This document shows, piece by piece, positions 17,575-25,403 of a stretch of 64,000 nucleotides of DNA. Each line of letters opens with the position of its first letter. Within the stretch, counting starts at the first letter, position 1. The position numbers and the translations under genes were made by a program. The notes under the pieces were generated by a model. The model was not told where the DNA came from. It saw only the letters and a list, made by a program, of their open reading frames with translations, and ran no database searches. The DNA comes from Streptomyces sp. NBC_01276. GTDB lineage: Bacteria; Actinomycetota; Actinomycetes; Streptomycetales; Streptomycetaceae. The stretch covers positions 8,161,517 to 8,225,516 of the forward strand of contig NZ_CP108442.1 in the NCBI RefSeq assembly GCF_041435355.1, read 5' to 3'.

Positions 17575-17727
17575 CGGGAGCCAGTCCAGCAGGTGGCGGA
17601 CCGCGATTCCAGGACCGTATGGGTTCGGATTCCCCGTGGCGGGCTTGCGGCAAGTGCAGATGGCTCTCGCGTTGCTGATCCCGGCGAAAGCGTCCCGGCG
17701 GTCTCCTCGGGTGGGCAGGATGTGGGC

Positions 17728-18837
17728 ATGGAGCAGCGTGATATGGGACCGGGCGGCGCCCGGCCGGTGGTGGTACGGGTACCGGTCGATCCGGTCGAGG
17801 CGGTCGTGGAAGCGGATGCCGCCGATGCTGCGAAGCAGCTGGCCGATCTGGCCGTGAGGGGACCGCTGTTCGGAGTGGCCGCGCAGGACGTCCGCGGCGG
17901 ACCGGGCTGGTCGGTGGTCCGTCCCGTGACGGCCGGCTGCCCGCAGCAGGCACGGGACAGCCTGAACTCGCTGCTGTGGTTCCGGGCGAAGGACGAGGCG
18001 CGCGACCGGCAGGAGCGGTGCGCGCTGCTGGCGGCGGTGGCCCGCCTGGAGGGTGAGCGCGTCGACGACCTCACCGTGGCCGGCACCCGGTACCGCATCG
18101 TGCGGGCCGAGGAGTACGCCGGTTCGGGTCCGACGGGCATTGAGGAGCCCCGGCCGACCGACCCGGAGCCAGCCGCCCCCGACTGGACGCGCGGCGCCCG
18201 GCGGGCGGAGATCGACGCCGGTCTGGTGCTGGATCCCGACGCGCCGGTCACCCCGATGCAGGCCGCGGAACGGCTGGCGCTGCGCGACCTGTCCTACGCC
18301 GGTACCCGCTACCCCGCCATGGTCCTCGCCGACTCGCAGCGAGCCCTGGAGACCCACCCGGACGTCCTGCTCCTGCCCGCGACGTTCACCGTGGTGGAGA
18401 AGACCGACAGAGGGTGGAAGCCGGTCAGCGGCCCGCACGCCAGCGCACACGACGCGCGCCGGTCCCTGGACTTCGCCCTGACCTGGGCGTGGCCCCGGAT
18501 GCAGGGCCTGATCCCCTTCGATGCCGACGACACCGCAGACGCCCGCACCCTCACCGCCGCCGGCCACACTTCGGGCACCGCAGCCGGGCAGCTGGCCACC
18601 TGCGCCGAGGCAGCCGACCGGCTCCGGGCCGGACTCGTCAACCGCCTCGAAGTCGGGGACAGCGTGTATCTGATCGGCCGTGTCCGGCGCCTGGTGCGCT
18701 GGGGCCCCGACGGCCCCGAGGAGCCACGCCCCACGGACACCAACGGACACGATCCCGGCCAGATTCACCCCGTGCTTGACGAAGACGGCAACATCCTGCC
18801 CGAGGAGGGCGACGACGAAGACGAAGCGGCCCTCTGA
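17728..18837 (+). CDS. DUF5954 family protein
   Basis: The 369-residue acidic soluble protein begins MEQRDMGPGGARPVVVRVPV. It contains LADLAVRGPLFGVAAQDVRG, a TVAGTRYRIVRAEEYAG block, a second block LSYAGTRYPAMVLADSQRAL and a third with VGDSVYLIGRVRRLVRWGPD. The repeated TRYxxxxAE segment and overall order fit Streptomyces DUF5954 proteins as I recall them. No catalytic motif is visible. The C-terminus is a run of Asp/Glu. It is divergent from tnpB and appears monocistronic. Function unknown. Confidence 0.78.
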   Translation: MEQRDMGPGGARPVVVRVPVDPVEAVVEADAADAAKQLADLAVRGPLFGVAAQDVRGGPGWSVVRPVTAGCPQQARDSLNSLLWFRAKDEARDRQERCALLAAVARLEGERVDDLTVAGTRYRIVRAEEYAGSGPTGIEEPRPTDPEPAAPDWTRGARRAEIDAGLVLDPDAPVTPMQAAERLALRDLSYAGTRYPAMVLADSQRALETHPDVLLLPATFTVVEKTDRGWKPVSGPHASAHDARRSLDFALTWAWPRMQGLIPFDADDTADARTLTAAGHTSGTAAGQLATCAEAADRLRAGLVNRLEVGDSVYLIGRVRRLVRWGPDGPEEPRPTDTNGHDPGQIHPVLDEDGNILPEEGDDEDEAAL

Positions 18838-18925
18838 TCGTCTCGGATTCCAGCGCTGGCTAAAGAGTGCTGGGACACGGCGACGTGCACGGCCCGGCTG
18901 GGCTGTGGGCGGGAGACTGGCGGGC

Positions 18926-19234
18926 ATGGATGTGGAGTCGGTGGAGTCGGAGTTGCGGGCGCTGCGTCCGGCGGAGTTCACCGCGGCCCGGGATGAGTAC
19001 GCGGCCCGGGCCCGGAAGACCGGAGACAGACAGCTCGCCGCGGCGATCGCGGCACTGCGCAAGCCGACGCTCGCGGCGTGGACGGCCGCGCTGCTGGCCC
19101 GCAGCCGGCCGAAGGAAGCGCACGGCCTGGCCGAGCTTGGCGAGGCACTCCGTGCGGCGCACCAGAGGCTGGACGCCGGGCAACTGCGGAAGCTCTCACA
19201 TGATCAGCGTGTGGTGATAGCCGGACGGCCGTGA
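18926..19234 (+). pseudogene. Helical hypothetical protein, 3' truncated
   Basis: ATG 18926 opens MDVESVESELRALRPAEFTA, and an Ala/Arg-rich helical protein follows to KLSHDQRVVIAG. There it ends after 102 residues. Streptomyces relatives of this N-terminus continue for some 200 more residues as a coiled-coil protein, so the 3' part is lost. The end overlaps the start of an unrelated open frame at 19221, which marks a deletion junction near 19215-19230. Confidence 0.5.
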
Positions 19235-19922
19235 GCCGATCGGATTCGCAGCCCTCCTCGCCAACCTCGTCACCGACCGGGCCTGGGAACTGCCCTCCGC
19301 CGGCGGATCGCTGGCCGACGAATGGCCGGCCGTGGTCACCGACCTCACCGGCCACGTCGCCCTCGCCGGCTACGACCCCGAAACCGGTGAACTCGCCGTA
19401 CGCCCCTCCTCCTCCCCCTATGCCACCGCCGTCCGGCTCCGCACCCGCCAGCTCATCGACGCCGCCAACCAGGTCATGGGCTCCGCCACCGCCGTCCGCA
19501 GCATCCGCATCCTGCCGCCCGGCACCGCCCCCGCCGCCCCGCGCCCGGCCGGCACACCCCGCAGTGCGGCCGCGGCCCCGAACCCGGCCCCGCCGCGGGC
19601 AGAGCCCTACGAGCAGCCCGCGGGCTACCTGGAGGCCATCGCCCAACACCGCGCCCACCGTCGCAGCGGCCCCGTGGACGCCCGGATCGTCCACGCCGCA
19701 CGCGAGCAGATCCGCACCCGGATCCTCGAGCCCGAGAGCTCCTTCGCCCAGGGGCGGGCCGAGGCCCAGCGCCTTCGCGAGCAGAAGGAACGGGAACGGG
19801 CCAGGGGAACGTCGGAAGCCCGCGCCCTGGCTCGGGCCCGCGCCGAGAAGGCTGGCCTCACCCACCTTCCGCCGCGCCAGACCACGGCCGCCGGGCCCGA
19901 GCTCCTTGACCGCACTGCTTGA
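19221..19922 (+). pseudogene. DciA/DUF721-like protein, 5' truncated
   Basis: The frame from 19221 encodes GFAALLANLVTDRAWELPSA, EWPAVVTDLTGHVALAGYDP and ELAVRPSSSPYATAVRLRTR, followed by VRSIRILPPG. This is the DciA-type KH-like domain (DUF721), followed by a long Pro/Ala- and Arg-rich tail. DciA proteins load the replicative helicase; plasmid-borne variants exist in Streptomyces. A TAG at 19218-19220 and the absence of an upstream N-terminus show that it is cut by the deletion that also cut the gene to its left. An internal GTG at 19332 could start a shorter product. Confidence 0.65.
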
Positions 19923-20176
19923 AGAATGCGTCGTGGAAGGTCGCCTGGTTCTGTTCACGAGTTCCGGTTCTGGCTCAAGTTCTGTGGTGCATCAACGCTC
20001 TGTAATTGTTGATCTTCGTATTGTGCTCTGAGTAGGCCTCCTACCTGGAGATGCCGGAAGCAGGCGAAAGCAGAGGCCAACACCGGGTCACCCGAATGGA
20101 CGCACCTGAGGCCTGGTGGCCCCCGGAGGGCGACTAGCGTCGGCTTTAGGTATCCCATATGACCGAAGGAGGACCC

Positions 20177-20752
20177 ATGACCCGCATACCCCGGCGTCCC
20201 GCGGCCCGCGTGGCCGCAGCCTTCGGGATCACCGCCGTGCAGTCCCTGGCCATGGGTGCCCTGGCTGCGGGCCCAGCTCACGCTTCCGTGCAGTACTACG
20301 AGATCCGCAGTCCGGACGGCAAATGCCTGGCCGTCCCGGGATCCTCCCAGCACTCCGGCGCGGATGTAGTCCTGTGGGACTGCCTGGGAATCACGGACCA
20401 GCGGTGGCGGGTCACAGACGGCCTCGACACCCCTGTCGGGCAGTTGGAGGACCGGCCGGCCAGCCAGCAGACCAATCACATCCTCTTCGTCAAGCTCCGG
20501 GTGCAGCACAGCGACAAGTGCCTGGTCCTGACCGGGGACCGCTTCGAACTGGGTGGCGACATCATGCAGGCGGACTGCTCGGACCAGAACCTGAACACAG
20601 AGTGGGGGCTGGAAGGACACGGGGACCGCTTCGAGATCGGCGACGTGCACTGCGTCGGTGTGGCGGGCGGGAAACACCGCAACGGCACCCCCGTCGTCTA
20701 CCAGGCCCGCACCGAGAAATGCCCGAAGTGGCTTTTCAAACCCTGGCAATGA
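20177..20752 (+). CDS. Secreted RICIN-type beta-trefoil lectin
   Basis: The 191-residue protein has a signal peptide (RRPAARVAAAFGITAVQSLA to AHA) and then a single beta-trefoil. The trefoil shows GKCLAVPGSSQHSGADVVLW and QRW in the first repeat, KCLVLTGDRFELGGDIMQAD in the second and CVGVAGGKHRNGTPVVYQ in the third. GAAGGAGGA precedes ATG 20177 at 6 nt; this is preferred over the ATG at 20159. It would bind extracellular carbohydrate and has no attached enzyme domain. A stem-loop follows at 20774. Confidence 0.85.
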   Translation: MTRIPRRPAARVAAAFGITAVQSLAMGALAAGPAHASVQYYEIRSPDGKCLAVPGSSQHSGADVVLWDCLGITDQRWRVTDGLDTPVGQLEDRPASQQTNHILFVKLRVQHSDKCLVLTGDRFELGGDIMQADCSDQNLNTEWGLEGHGDRFEIGDVHCVGVAGGKHRNGTPVVYQARTEKCPKWLFKPWQ

Positions 20753-21064
20753 CCTGGATTGCTCTAGAACTTCCTCCCGGTGAGTGCCTGGCCGCACCTC
20801 TCACGGGAGCATCGGCCCACAGCCCATCAGGCATCCAATGCGTCACCCAGGGGTGCGGATCACGGAAGTTGGGCCAGAACCCGAGTTCCGACGGCAGATG
20901 TACACGACTGTCCTTTGTCAGCGAAGGTAGCCGACGGCGGTGCGCTGACCAGGGCGGACTATGTTCGTTGGCAAGGGCTTTGGGGCGGGCAGGCTGACAA
21001 CCGCAGTTCACCCCAGGGAGTCGAGCACGACTGCATCAGGCGTGCTTGGGGACTCAGAGTCGTG
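20753..21064. other. Intergenic between convergent genes
   Basis: 312 bp separate the convergent RICIN and pentapeptide genes. Apart from the stem-loop at 20774-20809 I see no supported feature; a 91-codon minus-strand reading has no recognisable family. Confidence 0.4.
20774..20809 (+). terminator. Stem-loop terminator after RICIN gene
   Basis: CTCCCGGTGAG (20774-20784) pairs with CTCACGGGAG (20800-20809) with one bulged base. It starts 22 nt after the stop codon. Confidence 0.6.
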
Positions 21065-22186
21065 TCACCTCGCGGCGCGTCTGGCTGCCTGACTTCCTCG
21101 GCCGGAAGCCTGCTGGCGGTCACGCTGAGGGGGATCCGTGTGTGGAGCGTCCGGCGGAGGGTGCTCGGCGGCAGCCTCGCGGGCGCCTCTGGCATGCTGC
21201 TCCATTTCAAGGTCGAAGATCCGTTCCTGGACTTCCTGGTTGGCTGCCAGGTTCGGGGGAAGCTCCGTGGTGTCGGACGGGAATGCAGCAACGACCTGTT
21301 CCGCAGTAAGGCCTTCCACGCCGGCCATGTAGGTACCGCTAAGGGATGCCTGGAAGGTGATTGCCCCCTTCATGTCCGAGTCCCGGAGGACGGCGCCCCG
21401 CAGGTCGGACCGGGCGAGGTTGGCGTTGTGCAGGTTGGCGCTGGTCAGGTTGGCGTTGCGGAGGTCGCTTTCCGAGAGCTGTGCGTTAGCGAGGTTTCCG
21501 GTATTCAGGTCTGCGTGGCGCAGGTCGGTGCCGCGGAGGTCGATATAGAACGGCTCATGGCGCTTCGGGCGGCGCGCCAGGACGGTCAGTGCTGCCTGGA
21601 CCGCTTCCGTCGGCCGCGGACGATTGGTCACGGGCATGCCAGGGTCCCTTCCGGCCGGGGCGTGGTAGCGGACGAACGAGGCAAGGACCTCCACGACAGT
21701 GGGGTGGTCCTTCTCGGAGTCCCCCATGATCCGCTCCAACGCGTAAACGCCGCCCAGCGTCTCCACATCTCGTTCCGAGGCCAGCTGACTGATTGCCCTG
21801 GTGAAGCGGTCGGTAACCTGGCCCTCGCGCGTGAGTTCGGCCTGCTCGCTGTCGCGGACCTGCGCGTGCTCCAGAGTGCCGCGGGTGATTTCGAGAGTGC
21901 CGCGTGTGAGCTCGGCCTGGACCCGGTCGTTCGCACGCGCGTGCTGGAACGTGCGGTGGCTGAGGACCAGGCCGATGCCAGCCACAATGCCCGCCCCGAC
22001 CGCCACGACTGCCGTGCGGAAGCCGGTCACGACCGACGCCACCCCGGGTGTGGCCCCGTTGAGGTGCGCTCTGTCGAGAAACCAGGGGCCCTTCCAGAGA
22101 AGCCAGAGGAATCCGGCGATCAGGAGGGCGGCGGCTGCTGCGAACCACCAGGTGCGAGACGAGGTCGCTGGGGCGGAGTCTGCCAT
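21065..22186 (-). CDS. Membrane-anchored pentapeptide-repeat protein
   Basis: The 373-residue protein begins with two transmembrane segments (WWFAAAAALLIAGFLWLLW and VVAVGAGIVAGIGLVL). A charged coiled region with repeated AELTRGTLE units follows, then a helical domain, then a run of A(D/N)LxxxxL pentapeptides (LRGTDLRHADLNTGNLANAQ to about RSDLRGAVLRDSD). Pentapeptides form a right-handed square helix used as a scaffold or DNA mimic. The order is typical of actinobacterial membrane pentapeptide proteins; function unknown. Start ATG 22186. It appears to be a single-gene unit. Confidence 0.85.
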   Translation of the reverse strand: MADSAPATSSRTWWFAAAAALLIAGFLWLLWKGPWFLDRAHLNGATPGVASVVTGFRTAVVAVGAGIVAGIGLVLSHRTFQHARANDRVQAELTRGTLEITRGTLEHAQVRDSEQAELTREGQVTDRFTRAISQLASERDVETLGGVYALERIMGDSEKDHPTVVEVLASFVRYHAPAGRDPGMPVTNRPRPTEAVQAALTVLARRPKRHEPFYIDLRGTDLRHADLNTGNLANAQLSESDLRNANLTSANLHNANLARSDLRGAVLRDSDMKGAITFQASLSGTYMAGVEGLTAEQVVAAFPSDTTELPPNLAANQEVQERIFDLEMEQHARGAREAAAEHPPPDAPHTDPPQRDRQQASGRGSQAARRAAR

Positions 22187-22797
22187 GCCGTCATGTGACC
22201 AGGTCCGCTAAGTGAGGCGTCGCTGCGACACTCTAGTGCTGTGACCGCATAGGTTCGCCGGATTGGCGGTCGTGGCGGCTGGATGGCTTTCTCGCCGCCA
22301 ACCGGCCCGAGTCAGACCCGCCCAGACCAGACACCGGCAGTTCCGGCTTGGAGCGGCCCCACCCGCGACGTGCTCACGGTAGCCCGCTGGGGCCAGCCCC
22401 GACCGGAGTCGAACAAGGGCTCAGGTCGGAGGAGGTGGGCCAAGCACACCGAGAAAGCCAGCTGGATGCGGCGACGTCCGATACCACCGCTGGAGTGAGG
22501 CTTCTTGACGGGCGGCTCCCCCAGCCAGCGTGTCCGGGCAGGCGTACCGGCGGCACAGGCCCGAGTCTGAAGTCATGCATACACCCAGAGTGGTCGTGGA
22601 ACCACCGGACAGTCGTGGCCTGCGGAACTTTACGCACGGGCAATTCCGGTGGGGTGTGGCCAGTAGCTGTCCCGGACCAGGGTCCCGCGTAGGACAAAGC
22701 AGCCCGCCCCGGCGACATGGACACGAGATGGTCCCGGACCCGATGGGTCCTGGACCATCTCGTGTCCGCGTTCTGCCGCGCCGTATCCGAGGCGGAG
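22187..22797. other. Gene-poor region with a long hairpin
   Basis: About 610 bp without a convincing gene. Open readings here lack recognisable domains and may be decayed transposase DNA. The clearest feature is the hairpin at 22719-22767. Confidence 0.4.
22719..22767. terminator. Long inverted repeat / hairpin
   Basis: Arms at 22719-22739 and 22747-22767 are 21 bp long and complementary at 20 positions, with a 7-nt loop. It lies 31 nt downstream of the stop of the minus-strand lipoprotein gene, so it may be its terminator. There is no T-run, and the arm length is unusual. Confidence 0.6.
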
Positions 22798-23040
22798 TCA
22801 GTGGCCGCAGGTCGGCTCCGGTTTGGACGGCATGGGGGCGGGCTTGGCACTGTGCATGCGTTCGTCGGTCCAGTACGAGGCGACGGCCGACGGGTCGTCG
22901 GTGACGGGCCGGCTCGTTGCCTGGTCGGCCGCCGCGGGGGGTGAGGAGGGAGGGCAGTCGCCCGCCGTGCTGGTAGCCCGCCCGCAGCCGACGGCCAGCA
23001 GGAGGATGGTGAGGAGCAGGGCGGTCCGCTTGGTCGGCAT
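22798..23040 (-). CDS. Small lipoprotein
   Basis: The 80-residue product begins MPTKRTALLLTILLLAVGCG, a lipoprotein signal with lipobox LAVGC. The mature part is short, Pro/Ala/Thr-rich and hydrophilic, with no recognised fold. The gene starts 28 nt after the stop of the secreted protease gene on the same strand and ends before the long hairpin, so the two are probably co-transcribed. A role on the outer face of the membrane, perhaps linked to the protease, is an inference. Confidence 0.68.
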   Translation of the reverse strand: MPTKRTALLLTILLLAVGCGRATSTAGDCPPSSPPAAADQATSRPVTDDPSAVASYWTDERMHSAKPAPMPSKPEPTCGH

Positions 23041-23068
23041 GCGGTTTAACTCCCGGCATCCGAGGGGG

Positions 23069-24070
23069 TCAGGAATAGACGTCGTCCTGTACAAGACTGT
23101 AGAGGTTGCTCACAGCCGAGGTGAAGGGCGAGCTGTAGAGAGTGCTGCCGGAGGTCGACTCGTTGATGCCCACGGCGTAGCCGAGCCCGGTGGCGTTGTC
23201 GTAGTTCTGGAGCCAGGGACCGCCGCTGCTGCCGCCGTTCAGCGGGCAGGGCATGCCGAGCGTGTTGTCGCTGGTGTCCAGGGTGGCACTGCCCAGGCAG
23301 TAGTACTGCCACTGGCCGTCGTACGGAGCCTCCGCGGGGTAGCCAAGGGCGGTCACTCCCAGGACGGCCTGGGGGATGGAGCCCCATGTGCGCAGGCCCT
23401 CACCGCCTACCGTGTGGCCCAGGGTGTCGGCGTTGTTCCACACGTTCACGAAGGCGACGTCGTACTCGCGGTAGTGATTCTGCGTCCAGCCGTTGAAGGT
23501 GGTCATGTTGGCCGCGTACCACGTGCCGTAGGGGCGTGCGCCGTGGTCGTAGTAGGGAACGAAGATCCAGTTGGTCATCCAGGCGCCGTCGTAGACGCAG
23601 TGCCCGGCGGTGAGGACCACGTTCTGGGCGGCACTGTTCACCGAGGAGCCCGAACAGACGTAGTCGTTGCCGTTTGCGGGATTATGATAGAAGACCTTGC
23701 CCACCAAGGTCGACGCGTTCACGGTGGCCGCGAGCGTAGGGCCGGTCGCAGTGTCGCCGGCCTGGGTCGCTGGCACGGGCTGCTGCACGGCCTTGGGCCC
23801 GGCCGGGGTGACCGATAACGGGGTCCGACGGGGGGCCGCTGACGGCTGGTCCTTGGCAGGCGCGGATATGTGCCGGGCATTATCAGCCGGGATCGCAGCC
23901 TCCATGCGGGCGGGGGTCCACACATCCGCGGTAAGCGTTTTAGGGGCCGCACTGGCGTTGGACACCGGGTTCCACGGGGCGGCGGGTGCGGCTTCCGCTG
24001 TCGAGATACCGGCGAAGGCGAGGAGTGCGGAGCCGAGGGCTGCTGCCACCCTGGATCTGAACCTTGGCAT
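23069..24070 (-). CDS. Secreted trypsin-like serine protease
   Basis: The 333-residue preproprotein has the signal MPRFRSRVAAALGSALLAFA (cleavage near AEA) and a propeptide of about 90 residues. The S1 domain carries the triad His in VVLTAGHCVYDG, Asp in YDVAFVNVWNN and Ser in LNGGSSGGPWLQN. This is the V8/glutamyl-endopeptidase-like S1B branch. ATG 24070 has GGAG at 9 nt; ATG 24076, six bases upstream, is an alternative with poor spacing. The lipoprotein gene follows 28 nt downstream. Confidence 0.88.
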   Translation of the reverse strand: MPRFRSRVAAALGSALLAFAGISTAEAAPAAPWNPVSNASAAPKTLTADVWTPARMEAAIPADNARHISAPAKDQPSAAPRRTPLSVTPAGPKAVQQPVPATQAGDTATGPTLAATVNASTLVGKVFYHNPANGNDYVCSGSSVNSAAQNVVLTAGHCVYDGAWMTNWIFVPYYDHGARPYGTWYAANMTTFNGWTQNHYREYDVAFVNVWNNADTLGHTVGGEGLRTWGSIPQAVLGVTALGYPAEAPYDGQWQYYCLGSATLDTSDNTLGMPCPLNGGSSGGPWLQNYDNATGLGYAVGINESTSGSTLYSSPFTSAVSNLYSLVQDDVYS

Positions 24071-24294
24071 GGACATTAACTCCACAGTGTTTAGGGTCAG
24101 TTGAGATCGAAACGCTGTCATGATTGAAAAGAATGCGGTCAAGCTTGACTGAAAGACTGCGCATGTTTGACCGGAATGACCAAGCAGCCCGGAACCGGCC
24201 CGGCCAGGCCAGGCAGTGCGACATGAGGTTCCCCCGCTATGCGGGAGGTGCTGACTAACGAGCTCGTGCATGGTTGGGGGTGTGACGATCGATC

Positions 24295-24747
24295 TTGATC
24301 CTCGATCATGTTCATGTGGTGGGGAACGGGTCTCGTGCGGCGATCACCAGCGATCGGCGGATCACAGGTCTGTCGGCCGGTGTGATCGCCGAACTCGTCG
24401 CCGAGATCGGTCCGTTATGGCAGGAACGCCACCAGGCGAGACTGGAGTCCAGGCCACGTAAGCGGGCCCGCCGGCGCAAAGCACCCGTTGGTCTTTGTGG
24501 ACCGGCTCCTGGCCACGCTCGTCCACCTTCGCCACGGTGCCACTCACGACGTGCTGGCCTGCTGGTTTGGTGTCGCCCGGTCCACGATCACCCCCGCTAT
24601 CGGCGAGGTGCGGCCGCTGCTCGCAACCCGCGGCTGCACGATCGCCACCGGCGCCCGGCTCCGCACCCTCGCCGAAGTCATCGACTACCTCGGCGCCAGC
24701 GGACAGACCGGGATCATCGACGGCACCGAGATCCGGGGGAGGGATCC
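24295..24747 (+). pseudogene. IS5-type transposase remnant
   Basis: The first frame reads RITGLSAGVIAELVAEIGPL and ERHQARLESRPRKRARRRK. After a frame change near 24478 the next frame reads VFVDRLLATLVHLRHGATHD, VLACWFGVARSTITPAIGEV and GQTGIIDGTEIR. This is the N-terminal half of a Streptomyces IS5-group (HARBI1-like) transposase, up to its first catalytic Asp region (IIDGTEIR). The rest is missing; CRISPR-like DNA begins 13 bp later. Confidence 0.78.
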
Positions 24748-24759
24748 AGTGAGCACACC

Positions 24760-24848
24760 GGTTGTCCCCTGCACGCGTGGGCCTTACGACACCTGGGGCC
24801 GCCCGCCGCTGACCCACCGGGGTTGTCCCCTGCACGCGTGGGCCTTAC
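24760..24848. CRISPR. Two-repeat CRISPR-like relic
   Basis: A 28-bp unit starting GGTTGTCCCCTGCACGCGTG and ending GGCCTTAC occurs at 24760-24787 and 24821-24848, identical apart from flanks. A 33-bp unique sequence between gives a 61-bp period. The unit aligns with the array at 15608 through CCCTGC, GGGCC and the final AC. At the next expected position (24882) only CGTGGGCC is kept. Size, period and similarity support a decayed I-E array, but two units are weak evidence. Confidence 0.5.
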
Positions 24849-24944
24849 CTGGGCACCCTCGACGCCCACGACCTCCCCCGCTTCAACAACGCCCAGACGT
24901 GGGCCGGCCCGATCCTTGACCTCCTGCTCCGCGGCGCACGCTGA
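24846..24944 (+). pseudogene. C-terminal coding fragment, family unknown
   Basis: A 32-codon open tail reads YLGTLDAHDLPRFNNAQTWA then GPILDLLLRGAR before TGA at 24942. Codon use looks genuine, but no start or family is visible. It may be the 3' end of a gene destroyed by the surrounding insertions. Confidence 0.3.
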
Positions 24945-24992
24945 AGTCGGGCGCCGTTAACCCCTGGGCGCAGGCGGTCCCACTGCGCTTGC

Positions 24993-25360
24993 ATGAGGCA
25001 TGGACTTTTCGACGAAGTGGTGGAACTCGGCTATTCGGGCGGCTACTCAACTTTCACCCGGGCCCTGCGGCGATACAAAGCGCGACCCCACTGCGAACCA
25101 TGCCGGGCTTCGAGCGGCCGCGAGGTGGAGATCATCGCGCATCCTCCGGGTGAGGAGATCCAGTTCGACTGGGTCGAGCTCCCGGACCCGCCCGCAGAGT
25201 GGGGCGTCGGCGCCAACGCACATCTCCTGGTCGGCGCCCTGGCCCACTCGGGACGATGGCGAGCCGTGCTCGCGGAGGCGGAGACCCGCACCTGGTCCAA
25301 GCCATGGAGGCGGTGCTGCGGCGGCTGGGCGGAACTGCCCGAAGGTGGCGGTTCGACCGG
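24993..25360 (+). pseudogene. istA: IS21-family IstA fragment
   Basis: The frame reads LFDEVVELGYSGGYSTFTRA, CEPCRASSGREVEIIAHPPG and GEEIQFDWVELPDPPAEWGV. This is the start of the integrase core of Streptomyces IS21 transposases, with the first catalytic Asp in QFDW. Near 25280 the frame shifts, and the continuation (HLVQAMEAVLRRLGG, RRWRFDR) is in another frame. The N-terminal HTH and the rest of the core are absent, and no IstB partner is present. Confidence 0.78.
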
Positions 25361-25403
25361 ATACCTCGGCCTCCGGCACGGTGCAAGGATTTCTTCGCAC
25401 AGT

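Noticed and set aside
15459..18900. cas genes near the CRISPR array
   Set aside because: Neighbouring products are an HTH protein, TnpB and DUF5954; none resembles Cas3 or Cascade subunits.
17575..19062. N-terminal extension of the tnpB frame to 19062
   Set aside because: It runs antisense through the DUF5954 gene and has no TnpB homology before MAIMELLRAHRF.
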